Shown: piece by piece, positions 42,251 to 54,245 of the stretch
How the letters are laid out: each line of letters begins with the position of its first letter
Position numbering within the stretch: the first letter of the stretch is position 1
Origin: Lutjanus erythropterus
Lineage: Eukaryota; Chordata; Actinopteri; Lutjaniformes; Lutjanidae
Assembly: GCA_020091685.1 (NCBI GenBank)
Contig: CM034595.1
Location: forward strand, 37,938,618 to 38,002,617
Direction: 5' to 3'
DNA length: 64,000 nt
Position numbers and translations under genes: made by a program
The notes under the pieces: generated by a model
The model's database searches: none
What the model saw: only the letters and a program-made list of their open reading frames with translations
What the model was told of the DNA's origin: nothing

Positions 42251-42841
42251 ATCCACTATTTATTATAAAGTCTATAAGACCTATTCATTTCCACCACTAG
42301 GCCCGTTTCCTGTAACTCTGTCTCCTTTTTACCTCATGATCCTGGTAAGCCTCGAACCTTATCCCTGAGAATCAATCATTGAGCTGCACCAGCTCTTCTT
42401 CCATCGTCTGCATTTGTGTTTTATTCCTGTTGTCCTGCTCACACCAGTTGTGACGCAAAAAAACAGGTTTTCTTTAAAGTCTTTGCAATGCAGATGTTTA
42501 AATGAACATCCATGCTAAAATAAAAGAAATACAACCCAAAAATTGTTCTTGCACGAGGCTCACTGTCTGTTATGAGGACGCTCAGTATATGTCAGCTTAA
42601 GTCTAATAATGTCTTGAATTGTTTGACATCAGGTTTGTCAGAGTGACTGTAATTAGTCTTTTACAAAGGAGAGCTTACAGAGGTTTAAAGCAAACACCTC
42701 CACCAGCAGCCCGGCTTTACATTTAACACATGACTGACTTAAAAAGAAAAAGACATTTCTGTGACATTTTCCAAAATAAAAGAGGGTTGGCAGGATGTCC
42801 TTAAGCCAGACGGGGGGAGCTGTTTGCTGAAGCTTGAGAGC

Positions 42842-42844
<3 letters not shown>

Positions 42845-42906
<62 letters not shown>
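42845..42906. repeat. (GT)31 microsatellite
   Basis: Pure 62-bp run, paired with the oppositely oriented (CA)n 183 bp downstream. Confidence 0.97.
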
Positions 42907-42907
<1 letters not shown>

Positions 42908-43088
42908 GAACGCAGTGTTAGAGGCGAGTTCGAGCGGTTAAATCTGGTTGTGGCTGTTAGCTGTGAGCAGGCAGAGGCGCCTGTGCCGCTTCAACACTGT
43001 GACACTAAATCCATATCGACACAAGCTTCTAAAGCTCCTCAACAAAGCTCCCTGCTGCACCGATTATTCTGCTGCCAGGGATATGGAG

Positions 43089-43089
<1 letters not shown>

Positions 43090-43161
<72 letters not shown>
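43090..43161. repeat. (CA)36 microsatellite
   Basis: Pure 72-bp run, complementary to 42845-42906. The 189-residue frame 42761-43330 passes through both and is an artefact of the runs. Confidence 0.97.
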
Positions 43162-43162
<1 letters not shown>

Positions 43163-43324
43163 ACTGTCCCCCTTCAGAAGTTATTCCTCACTATTTATCA
43201 TCACGCCTCTTTGCCACCCATCAGCAAACATAATGACGAATCAGTACACAACATTGTAGGCAAAGAGTTAATTGAAATGTATCACAAGTTGCAGGGTTTT
43301 CTGGCATTAAATCAGGCTTTCACC

Positions 43325-43558
43325 GTCTAAAGGGACATTCACACACATCTACATTTGTAGAACAGCCAATAGGAAGCCCTTCTCTCTGAAATGACCCGTG
43401 ATTGGCTAAAGTTAAATCCTGAAAACAGCCAAGGAAGGTGTAGAAGTCTAATTATCTCAGACCCCTTCAATTACAATACGCTGAAAGGTTATTATGGAAT
43501 TTTGCACCAATGATGCCAAAAATAAACTGCCCACTACAGCTTTAATGTGTTTAAAGCA
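43325..43558. mobile_element. Fish MITE-like element (AAAGGGACATTCAC ... CTACAGCTTTAATG)
   Basis: Carries 'GTGATTGGCTAAAGTTAAAT', 'GTAGAAGTCTAATTATCTCA' and 'ACAATACGCTGAAAGGTTAT', then 'TATGGAATTTTGC', a run of text I recognise from other percomorph genomes as a non-coding dispersed repeat. Confidence 0.55.
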
Positions 43559-43769
43559 GGGATTTAAACTCAGATTGTTTAGGGACGGTGACGGTACTTC
43601 AGCGATACTTTTTTGTTTCTATTACAAACATATTTTATCACTGACAAAAATTTAAGCAACACTTTTCAATTGAATTGTGTTTTTATTTAACTTGTATTCA
43701 TTTGCAGTGGTAGTTTAAATTGCTATGAAGCAGCTAGAAAAATAATGGAATAAAAATAACTTTTCAGAC

Positions 43770-44220
43770 CAGAATATTTTTCATTTTTGAGATCATGTCG
43801 CAGACCGGAGGGAGCGAGAAAGGGGGCAGTTCACAGAACCCTGCTGGAGTTTTGCAGTGTTTACAGCGTTGCAGAATCTCACAAATGGAAAAACACAAAT
43901 GGAAAAACAACATCTGAAAATTCACATTAAATGCCTCTATACTGCTCATCTGGTGTAATCCAGGTCTCCTAAAGTCCTCCTAAAGTCCTGACATGCCGCT
44001 TGTGCATGTTCATGTGAACGTGGCTCCAAGCTAAAGATCTACAGTGAAGATTCAGGCTAAAACATGGTGGAAATGACGCCTTTCAAGTCATATTATATTT
44101 GTTCTCTGAGTTGTTTTTTTACATTTGAAAACTGGTCAGGAATTCTGCAACACTGCTTTCTTGTTAAACTCCAGCAGTGTTTTGTGCTAAAAACTAAACC
44201 CGACCTTACTTTACTTTACT
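43770..44220. mobile_element. AGGGATAGTTCA-TIR family (copy 4, rearranged)
   Basis: Internal family text 'GCGTTGCAGAATCTC', 'ATGCCTCTATACTGCTCATC' and 'GTTCATGTGAACGTGGCTCC' appears, partly inverted relative to itself. No intact ends. Confidence 0.5.
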
Positions 44221-45394
44221 TTAGTTTTGATGCATTTGATGGGAATGAGTGATGATTTGTATTTTAAATGACCGCACGCAGACTTCCCAACCATCAAGAC
44301 TGATTTCAACCTCAATGAAAGGAACAGTAACACACAGATGAGGTGAGTCCTCAGTGCATATCACACACAAGCACCACAGACAAGAGGAGGAGACTTGCAG
44401 AGAAAATGTGAGGTTCAGTCGGCTTTGCACTGAAGCAGCTGGTAGAAATATCATTCAGAGGGTGACTTTTACACCCAACGACATTTCAGAGCCTGCACTT
44501 TTTCACTTTTACTGCAGTAAAGAAGTTGAATCAGTACTTTTATTATTTTTTCACAAGTACCTGTAATTGTACATGATTTTTGTACATTATCTTGATGGCA
44601 ACTATTTTGTTATTACTTTATACTATCCTGAGGTAAACAGCAAACGGTGATCCAGCAGAGATCCACGGTGCGGCAGAGGCAGCAGCGACGCTTCTGTATC
44701 TACACTCAGAATGATGTGATGATGTGCGGAGCAGACAGTGGGAGTCGGGTCAAAACGACACCAAACACCCACCTGCTCACTCTTTTATCTCTCTCACCTT
44801 TATCTCTGACTAAAGCATCAGCTAGATGCATTAAGTTAAATATGAACACCCACACAAGATGTTTGCTCTCTTGATTAAAGATGCTCCTTTTTAAAGAAAA
44901 AGACAATGTCCCTTTTTCCTTTGATTCATTTACTGAAGACGCTGTTTTGTTAAAACTCTCTGAAGATCACAGTTGTTCGACCTGATTAAGAAGTCAGCTG
45001 CTGCTGGTTTGAGCGCACTCGTGTCTCAATTAGAGCGACTGACTGATTAGATTGATTGGTTGTCTGATTAGATTATGAAACAGTCAGATTTATTCCATCC
45101 AGAGGGTGAAATCCTGCAGAAAGGCAGCGAGCAGATGGGAATACAGACGCAGCAGCGTGTGTCAGTCAATCTGCGGCGAGGAGGACAACTCGTATTAATA
45201 TCACTAATGACTTTTCAAACTTGTTACCTACTTTTCCATGTCGTAACACACAAGTTTTTAATCAATACATCATTAGAACATCAGTTTGTCAGTCTGTGGA
45301 ACACAACTAATGAGAACCAGACCTTCTCTGTTGAGTCACCATCGGGCCAAAATGTGTATCAGCCTGTCAAAAGATGATTCAGCTCACCTTCATC

Positions 45395-45595
45395 TTGATT
45401 TAGGCCGGGTTTAAATTTTTAGTCCACAAACACAGCTGGAGTTTCACAGGAAAACAGCACAACAGAATCTCCCAAACAATGGAAGTGAATGATGACCAGT
45501 TTTCAAACATAAAAACACAACAGAAAGGAAAACATGAAATGCCTCCATACTGCTCGCCTGGTTAATCCAAGTCTCCTAAAGCCCGACTTTGGGAG
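45395..45595. mobile_element. AGGGATAGTTCA-TIR family (copy 5, internal fragment)
   Basis: Shares 'CAGCTGGAGTTTCACAGGAA', 'GTGAATGATGACCAGTTTTC' and 'ATGCCTCCATACTGCTCGCC' with 12351-12860. It runs directly into the fragment at 45584-45745. Confidence 0.6.
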
Positions 45596-45745
45596 TAATG
45601 GATTACATCTAACAGGGTTACATAATCAGGATACAAAAAGAATGATAAATAAAGAACAATATACTACCATGTGCACTGCGCACATTACAGTGCTCTAGTT
45701 AAACTGAGTCTAAATTTCAACATAATTTTGTCTTTAAATCAGAAA
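45584..45745. mobile_element. Fragment of the CAGGGTTGGG element
   Basis: 'TTTGGGAGTAATGGATTACA' and 'CAGGGTTACATAATCAGGAT' are the inverted counterpart of the right end of 59945-60602 ('TAATCCCATTACATGTAATC'). Confidence 0.5.
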
Positions 45746-47150
45746 AGAAGAACAACATCACATGACAGTGACAGTTCTGCCTTTAACTGTGAAAAGATTT
45801 ACTGCTCAGGCTGACTGCTAGCTACACTGAAATTCAGCTAACCTATTATGCAAGAATATTATATGAAAATGTTGAAAAATGACCTGAAATTATCAACAGA
45901 ACATGAAGACTTTTTGACATCATGTCAGAGATGTTTGTGCTTTGTGTTGCAGAGATCCCCGCTGAGGTTAGCACGCTAGCCAGTTAGCCCCCAGCACAGA
46001 TCAGAGTGACTCATCCGGTACTTTTCTCCTGAGTCATGCCTCCACCCCTTTTCAGTGGAAACAATGCACTAGTTTGATTGGTGGTCAATAAAATTTCCAA
46101 GGTGTTAGCCAATAAGAAAAATCATGTTTGAGCTATGGAAGAAAAACTCCACCAAGTGGTCGGAGGGAGTATATTCTGACAAATACGAATACCTTAGTGA
46201 ATCTCCAGGTGATGTTTTTCTGTCATCTGTCACTTTTTAAAACACTGTCTTGCTGTTTTAATAGTCTGTATGCTATGATAAACTAATTACACTGCCAACT
46301 GCCAACCTTTAAATGCCAGCTTGTTTACATGATAGGACTGGTTTTTTTGACTGAAAAACACAATAACTGAAATAAAACAACACACTAAGTGCCAACTGGA
46401 TTTTTAGAGGGGATTATAACAGTGTGATGTATGTCAATGATTAGCAACAACATTGATTTTAATGCATTTTTTTTTTTTGTGCAGCATCAGATTTAAATTT
46501 TGGTATACTAATTTACTCCTGCAGCCTTTATGATTAATATGACTAAAAATATGATATGAATGTATTGCTCCAAAAGACTTTTTCATATTTATTTTTTCAA
46601 CTTATGCGTTGATCGTACAGTAAAAACCATATTCATCTTCATTTTGAAACTGATGGCATAAGTGAGAAAATAGCGCTGTCTAGAGAAAACAAAATAAATT
46701 CAGATTTTCAAGGCATAAGTGCAGGGAAGCAAAGGAATATTTGAAACATCTCGTTTCACTGGTCTTTTGCCAGGAGTCAAAAAGTATGGTTTTAATGGAA
46801 ATCAGTAATCCAGAAATGGACCCAAGGTAAATTCAGTTGGCAATTGACTCTAAGGTGCATTATTGGGTTAATATAGGTCAAAAATTGGTCATAGAACATT
46901 AGGCCTGGCCAAGAATGCTCCCATATGTATGAGCACAGCCTAAATAGTTGTATATGGAAACCAAACGGCCCAAAAAGGAGCCCAAGATGCATTGAGGGTT
47001 AACAGCGCTTGTTTTACCCAAAATGCTGTGTGGTCAAAGGCAGTGACATGTGGCTGCTCTGATCCATGGTTCACTTCACCACACAAGCTCTCTGAGCTTT
47101 TTCAGCATAATAGATAAAAAATCAAGAAAGGAAATTTTCTTGCAATCATT
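45746..47150. other. Intergenic, no gene seen
   Basis: AT-rich sequence. The passage around 46800-47000, with 'AGGTGCATTATTGGGTTAAT' and 'CCCAAGATGCATTGAGGG', looks repeat-like but I cannot assign it. Confidence 0.35.
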
Positions 47151-47209
47151 TTCTTTATTAAATTAAAAAAACAGTCTTACACCTTCTGAATTCATGTTTC
47201 CCTTTTTTC

Positions 47210-47436
47210 TTACCAAACTAAAACAAGCTCTTCATCATAAAAGACTTTCGGTTTTTCCACAGTTCCAACAATCACCATCTCTTGTTTGGTTGAAATAAAT
47301 ATTCTGGCTCCCCGCTGCCTCTCTGTCTTTGTTGTAGGAGGAAAAAGGCTCTTTCCTTCTTCGTGCTCCTTCAGGATAAAAACCATGTGTGCAGAACGTG
47401 ACTGACGGCGGTCGCCGGTCCAGCCCTCCTCCGCCT
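47210..47436 (-). CDS. Unidentified terminal-exon candidate
   Basis: An acceptor GTTTTTACTCCACTCAG on the minus strand is followed by 74 open codons beginning AEEGWTGDRRQSRSAHMVFI and ending VFYDEELVLVW, then TAA. AATAAA follows about 50 nt later (47159-47154). The middle reads RIFISTKQEMVIVGTVEKPK. This layout fits a last coding exon with its poly(A) signal. I do not recognise the protein. No upstream exon could be joined convincingly, though a short segment at 58029-58081 encodes a similar peptide. It could also be a gene remnant or chance. Confidence 0.3.
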
Positions 47437-48059
47437 CTGAGTGGAGTAAAAACAAAGCCACACTGATGATACTAATAAATTTGCTTTAAGCAAAGTGGAG
47501 AGGTCTATGTGAGAGTAACTGAAACATCAATGAAGGCCTGAGTCACTCAGTCTGTCTTTGTGGACCACGAGAGACCGAGGTGAGTTAAACCAAACAGTCA
47601 ATCACAGAATTCAGTGAAGTAATTCAGGATGTAACACAGGGGACAAAGCGAGGCGCTGGGCATGAAATAGCACACGCTTAGTCCTTTAGAGCCAGCAATT
47701 TTCTAGTGAATGTGTTCATGAACAACACACAGAACGTGCACTTGCTGAACCTCTGAGAGGACAGATAAAGGTGAAAGAAAAAGGTAACCCTGTCCGCTCA
47801 ATCTGTGGACATTTTGTTAGATAAGACCAGAGCAAACTGGGAAGTCCATGAAATGAAGTAGAAACCAGGCAATATGTAGACTAACAATGATTTTTGAGTG
47901 GGTGTTCATGGACACTAAAAAGAAATGGAGCAGTGAAAAAAACAAATTGCAGGCAGGAATAATGAGACACAGTTACTTGTAGGCAGCTGAAAAAATGTCC
48001 CTCCTGACCAACTGTATGTCCCTCCTGAGCCACAGTTGGGCTGGATGGATGATTCTGGA

Positions 48060-48418
48060 TGTATTAAAGATCCAGTTTGTAAGATTTACAAGCATTTTTT
48101 TTTTTAGCAGAAATTAAAAATGATGCACACAGGTATGTTTTTATTACTGATTAATCACCTGAAAAAGAAATGGCATAGACAATCTGGTGTATGTAGATAA
48201 AGTAGAAGAACAAAAATCGTGGGAAAGTTGCCAAATCAATAAAATCCAAGCAAGTCAACGTCAACAGGTGAGCAAAACACTTTGCTTCTTAAACACTGCT
48301 GGTGGGACATGAAGCCATGTGGAGAACAGATCAAAACAGACTCCTTGATTCCTCTGTGGACTCAAGGAGTTACAATGAGCCCTTCATTAGAATCCTGCAC
48401 CAGGTCTGGTATTCAGAG
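48060..48418. repeat. Repeat mosaic (GATCCAGTTTGTAAGATTTA / CTGCTGGTGGGACATG)
   Basis: The first part resembles the AGTGTGTAGGATTT family (see 8885-9150), interrupted by a T run. The second part parallels 31390-31510. Both are fragments. Confidence 0.4.
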
Positions 48419-49147
48419 GCAGCCGTGGACAAAGTACTCAACCTCAGTACTTGAGTCAAAGTATAGTTACTCCTGGACTACAAATGAAAGTTGCTCAGTC
48501 ACAATTTTACTGGAGTTAAAATACTAAAGTACTTGCTTTTAAAAATACTGAAGTACTCAGAAGTACAAATTACAAAGTACATTTTCTAATATCAATACAT
48601 GCTGTATTGTTTTCATGATGCATTTACAGAACCTTGTAACTCTGAAACCACCTGATGATGCACTGACCTCCACTCTGCTACACAAAGCCAATAGAAACAC
48701 CTATGAAACGTCAGCATAGAAATGCAATCAAACCAAAAGGTATTATCATTTTCTGATTAAACTGTATTCAAATCAACACATAAAATTAGATTGAAGGCGA
48801 CTGTAAGGAGTTCTCCAAGTCTGTTAAATAACTGAGAGTATATATATTAATATGCTATTTTTAACCCTTTCTCCTGTCGTCACCATTCCTGAGTTTTGTT
48901 TAAATGAAAGAGGAGAGCTTGCTTGCTCTTGTTACAGAGCGCGCCTGGATGATTTATTGCTTTTATATCAGTCCCAGTTGAGAGCGGTACTGTGATTGGT
49001 TTCTTCTGTGAGGAAGTAAAAAGTACAATATCTGTCTTTGATATATAGTGGACTGAAAGTCATATGTTTACAAAAAAGTACAGGCACTCAAAAATTTATT
49101 TAAGTACGGTACTCAAGCAAATGTACTTTGTTACTGTCCACCACTGC
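48419..49147. mobile_element. Non-autonomous DNA element with CAGTGGTGGACAAAGTAC-type ends (near complete)
   Basis: Left end GCAGCCGTGGACAAAGTACT, right end GTACTTTGTTACTGTCCACC followed by ACTGC. The termini are mutually complementary apart from small gaps. The interior is rich in AAGTACT words. The central 48600-49000 is unique to this copy and has no transposase. Confidence 0.65.
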
Positions 49148-49502
49148 TCACAGGTACGCAGCAAGTGATCCACTAAAATGTAATGTAATGGATAAAAAAT
49201 ATATTTATATAAAAGTAGATCCAAAATGACAAGACAAAGACCGACAAAAATTACTCAGTCTTTTAATGCCGGCTGCAATAACAAAAGGCATTAAAACAAA
49301 AATTAAAAATATGTTTACCACTGTCTGTACTTTTCTGCACTATCAACTTTCAGTTTTAAACTGAGTACAGTAATATGAATATACAGTGGTGTAGGTAGGT
49401 TACTCAAAGTACCACAGTGCATGAACAGCTACAACAGACAGTGTAACTCAATGCTTCCTGCAGATAAACACTCTAATGAACTTTACAGTGTATGCTAGAA
49501 TT

Positions 49503-49578
49503 TACTAGACAGTAACAGACAGTACAAGACAATAGTAGACAGTATTAGACAGTACTAGACAATACTAGACTAATACTA
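49503..49578. repeat. Short tandem repeat, unit near TAGACAGTAC
   Basis: About seven imperfect 10-bp units (TAGACAGTAA, CAGACAGTAC, AAGACAATAG, TAGACAGTAT, TAGACAGTAC, TAGACAATAC), close to one helical turn per unit. Confidence 0.8.
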
Positions 49579-49799
49579 GATTACTTGTATTATGAAATTT
49601 TAAACCATTAAGGTTTGTTATAAGAAAAGTAATTTTTGTGTGTGTGATTTCATTCCAATGTAAAGCCTCGGGCAAAAGCAGGTGTTGTGAGAGACGCTTG
49701 AATGAACATGTGCAATGGACCAAACGGCAAGAAGCACACAAAGCCACGCAACTTTTTAGGTTTATGTGCTCAGGAAGCACTTTTCATTCAAGTGAATGT

Positions 49800-50190
49800 G
49801 TGTGAAGGTCACAGCCACGCCTTCAGTTGCCTCCTTGGTGTGTGTTCCTAACACTTCTCTGACACCTGTCTCAAAGTGGCTCATCACCACACCCCATCTG
49901 CTCACCTGCACCTCGTCAGTCCTCCAGTATATCAACCCCTCGTCTCCACACGTCCACTGCCAGTTTGTTCAGTCAGCCAGAGTCAGAAAGAGCTCAGGCC
50001 TTTTGCCCGTCTGCTGGTCTGCGCTCCACCAGCGCCTCCTCAACCACATCCTGCACACTCTTCTACCCTGCCTCACCTCACTGTGTTCAGCCCTCACCTT
50101 CACCCAGCTGCCTCCCTGCTGTCTCCTTTTCCCTGCAGTGAACACCCTTAAATATTCATCAACTTTGAGTCTGTGTCAGCTTTGGGTCTA
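49800..50190 (+). mobile_element. Probable gypsy-type LTR fossil fragment
   Basis: C/T-rich stretch with 'CACCTCGTCAGTCCTCCAGT', 'ATATCAACCCCTCGTCTCC', 'GCCTCACCTCACTGTGTTC' and a terminal 'GAGTCTGTGTCAGCTTTGGG', in the style of fish sushi-like LTRs. The overlapping 131-residue frame has no domain. Old and broken. Confidence 0.35.
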
Positions 50191-50199
50191 GCAATATCA

Positions 50200-51311
50200 T
50201 AAAATGCACTGTCCTTGAGTCCTGAATCCATGTTCAAAACACCTTTCAATTCCATATTTTCAATTTGTTGTCTACAGCTGTCAGCATCCTCCTGACACAC
50301 CTGCTAGTGTGGAGATGATTTTTGTGGCACTTGAGAAAAATACTACACTACATACTATACTGACATCTGTCACAACTTTGTTTAGTTAAATTTGGTCCCA
50401 AGAAGTTGCTAAATTGATGAGAGAAAAGATTAAACCAGCATGAGCTGACGTTAAGGTTGTCAAAAGATACATGTTTACTGTAAAACAATACAATATCCAC
50501 TCATTATAAAGTAGTGAATCCAGCTCAGTTCAGTCTTTAGTGTCCTGTTTAAATTTGATTTGCACCAAACCAGACTTGTTTTTGCTTTGGTACCAAGTAT
50601 TGCTTTTGTTTTTTTAACTAGTTGACATGTCAAATCTGCATTTACAAAACCAGTATACAGTTCATGCTGCCTGGTCCTTGAGCTGCTGTACAACAGCTCA
50701 GGTGATCAGTGTCCATGTGACAAAGAGGAGACAGACTGGACCGATCTACATGCAACACGGTGAGCAGATCTTGCCGGTCTGTTAAATGTCATTTTGAAAC
50801 TAAGTTGAAAAAATTGTCTGTAAAGCAAATTAGGATGACACTAAGTGGTAATCCCAGATCATAATGTACATCAGAACATGGTTTTGTATTTGTGAATGAA
50901 TGACTGCACAAATAGCAGGCTGACAACTCTGTTATTGCTGTAAAGGTCAAGCTTTCAATAACTGTAACTATCAGTGCATAAATTGAAAATAAGTTACTCC
51001 AGTGGAACACTTTGTAAACTGAAACTCAGCATAGAAAATGAATCCATCTCTGTTATTTTCTTCTGCAAAGGTACAGAGAAATCTCCAGGTACATAAAGAT
51101 AAATGATCTACAGCTTTAAAGAATCTGTTCAAATACAATTAAAATATGATGACATGAAGCTGTATGACAATGAAATGTGTGAAATGTGCACCATAATTAG
51201 AGAAATGATAATGATATGATGTGAAAATGTCCAAAACTAAAGAATTTTGGAAGAAAGTTGCTGTAAGCAGCATGCTGAGGAAGATGGGAAGGTGGGTGTG
51301 CCATTGATATT

Positions 51312-51345
<34 letters not shown>

Positions 51346-53490
51346 AGTTTTACATTGTGCACAGAGCAGTGCAGTAGAGTCCAGAGACCAGATTGATTGA
51401 AGTCTGATGTTGAAACATCATTTTACATGGGTTTTGATGTCAAAAAATTATCCACCTTTTTGCAGCCATGTCTTTCACAATATAAGCATATTGGTATGTC
51501 TTTTGGGGTCGCAGTGTCATAAAACTATGCAAAAGACAGGTGCACTTCCTGGGAGTTGGGATGTACAGGACAACCCTGTAGTGGGCGTGGCCTCTTGTCC
51601 TGGTCAATGAAGCTGCTGTTCTGCTTTCAGTGTCTGCAGAGAAACACTGAAACGCAGGAGTCTGCTGGAGCTTTGACAGTCACTAGAAGCACATTTGTGG
51701 CCCTGAGGCCAGCAAGATAACTCAACCGCTCAGAGAGGCTGAGAGGTCTCAAGCATGTGTGTGTGTCCTCTGTCAGTGTCGGTACAAAGTTGTAGCATTG
51801 CTGTTGCATCCAGTGGAGCGCCTACTGCCATCAAAAGTGCCAAAATGTAAAAACATAAGTGGAGGTGAGAAGAAAATAGTGTGAACGCCAGCAAATGATG
51901 AGTGTCAAACAGCATACATCTGAAAATGAGTTTGGTGGACCACCCAGCTCTGATTAGAGGGCGCTAACCGTTTATAGTATAATTTAATTAACGCATGTGC
52001 ATTGCATGTGCAAAAATGAGTACAGCAGTCCAAATAGCAAGTTGAGCCATGCCTGTAAATTGAATAGGCTGAAATTCTATTTAATATATGATCTATGGTT
52101 GAACAGAGTTGTTTCCCCTCTGCCCTTTGAGACAGGATAGAGATAGGTGCTGCAGGAGCTCTGCAGGAGCCTGCAGGAGCTGCAGGAGCGTAGGCATGCA
52201 TAACATCATAAATAGAGAATAAAAAGTGCAAGCTGATCAGCTGTTCATAACACTGTCAGTGTAAAGCCTGTTATCCTGAAAACAAATGAGGAGTTCAGTG
52301 GCTGCCTGTCTCACTGCCTGCCAGACTCCATTAACATTTTTGCTGAATTTAACAGTTACAAGGATTTTTTTACAACTCTAAACAGATACTTACTCATTCG
52401 GCAAATTCAGCATTAATTTGAACTCCATGAAACAGACAAACAAAACAGTTATTCCTGCCTGAGTAGAAATTCCAAGGTATGCAGCAGCTGTAGTGCTCAT
52501 GTGAAGTGAAGTAAGTATTTCAGCTTCACGCTTCTCGATCTCTGATGACAATGGGTCCAATTCCATATATACTCACACCTGTGGATTCAGATTAATGCAC
52601 AAATGTACGACACAAACAGCCTTAAGAACATCAGCACCACTACAGGCCTGTTTTTTTATTAGTCCAGGCAGTTTACCCAAAGTGTTGGTCAAACTCACAC
52701 AAACTGCAATATTAATTAACTCAACAGATTTTGTCCTTAGCATGTTCTGAATGAGAGGAAAAAGTTTTAAAGAATCGTATGATGGGAAAATTTCAAAATG
52801 CATCTAAATACATCCTACAAAACAGCTTTTTTAGAGCAGGCATTTTATGAGGAAAAAAGGGCTAACCTCAGACAGATTACAAGAGAAAATCTGACATATT
52901 TATTACTCATAACAGAATTAGTATAATGTTATAAAATGCACATAAATTGGCTCTAATCCATATAAATGTTGGCAGCTTTATGCGACTGTCACTGCTGAAT
53001 TTTCTACAGAAATCTTGTAACAAGTATCACAAAGGCTGGTGCAGAGATGCTGAAAAGCCCTTTTCATTTCATTACAGAGCAGCAACTTCCAGACAACCTG
53101 TATGAGGAGTGGAGGAGGACACGTCTGACATGTCATCGTGTTTCTGCCACCTGACGAGTGCTGTAATGGAAAAAGGAAAAACAATCAGATCTGAGACTGA
53201 ATCATCTTCAGCTTTGACTTTATCTGAAGGGCACATGTAGACGTACTTAAGAGGCTAGTTAAAAAAAAACAGCAGAACACAGAGGACACATGTGAAAGTA
53301 CACACACCTACACAGTGCTGCCGCTATGTATATGCACATCACGTGACGGAGGAGAGCGTGTGAATATGGACAGAAGTGTTAATGTGATATAAAAACTTTC
53401 TTTGGTCACGAACTCTGATGGTTCTTTATAGTTCTGTTTTATCGGTGAAGTGTATGAACCACACTGTAGGCTGGAGTCTCTAAAGAAACA
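50200..53490. other. Intergenic, no secure gene
   Basis: Mostly unique AT-rich sequence. 51311-51342 is a TTTA run. 52146-52190 repeats CTGCAGGAGC four times. 52999-53154 (+) is open for about 51 codons with a Trp/Arg-rich end (NLYEEWRRTRLTCHRVSAT), but I do not recognise it and it lacks a start. Confidence 0.35.
51311..51342. repeat. (TTTA)8 microsatellite
   Basis: Pure tetranucleotide run of about 32 bp. Confidence 0.9.

Positions 53491-53493
<3 letters not shown>

Positions 53494-53540
<47 letters not shown>
53494..53540. repeat. (GT)n microsatellite
   Basis: Pure 47-bp run, the first arm of the second inverted GT/CA pair. Confidence 0.97.
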
Positions 53541-53542
<2 letters not shown>

Positions 53543-53713
53543 ACTGAACTCCTCTCCATTTTTTCCTAATTTCTTATTATTCATTCCTTGATTATTATTT
53601 GTTATTCACTTTTCTTCATCCTCTGTCACTCAGTGTCTCCTTTAGATGAACAAGAGGGGGAGCGTAAATGCATCTGTAACATTTGCCTTCGCTCCAACCT
53701 CTCCTCTGCCCCA

Positions 53714-53715
<2 letters not shown>

Positions 53716-53764
<49 letters not shown>
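53716..53764. repeat. (CA)n microsatellite
   Basis: Pure 49-bp run, 175 bp after the GT run and complementary to it. Confidence 0.97.
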
Positions 53765-53766
<2 letters not shown>

Positions 53767-53899
53767 TCACCTAGGCAACCTGTCAAACTCTTTTCTCTTT
53801 TGCTTTGCATATCCAATACAAGCAACATTTTGTTCATTTACTTATTTGAGTTTTTTTGTCCCTGCATCTCTTTCCTTCACTTGTTCCTTTAGTTAAACA

Positions 53900-54245
53900 G
53901 GAGGAAGAAAGTATAGCTGTATGTATTCCACAGATACAACATGTGTCTTCATGTGCATTACCTCCAAATGTTATTCATCAGCCTACAGTGTAACACTAGA
54001 CACGCAAATACACACACATATGCACCAACCACATGAATACACTGAATACATCTTGTATCTCTGATGTCTAATTGCCTGTTTTCTTTTCTTTTCTTTGTAT
54101 TTGTTCTTGTTTTGGTTTGTTTTTTGTCTCATTTGTTTTTGTTGTTTGTCTTTATCTTACTTACATAAGACCTTGTGTCTCTGTAACCGCCTCCTCTTGT
54201 TTTGTATGCACTTTAAAGTTCAATAAAAAATAAATTAAAAAAACA
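53900..54245 (+). repeat. 3'-end-like sequence with AATAAA and A-rich tail
   Basis: T/G-rich text ends 'GCACTTTAAAGTTCAATAAA' and then an A-rich tail to 54243. This is how a retroposed 3' UTR or LINE 3' end looks. It could also be a genuine gene end, but no coding exon precedes it. Confidence 0.35.

Noticed and set aside
41893-42268. Frames on both strands of about 110 residues
   Set aside because: They coincide with a V-SINE.
42761-43330. 189-residue plus-strand frame, the longest in the window
   Set aside because: It runs through a GT and a CA microsatellite; the remaining parts look random.
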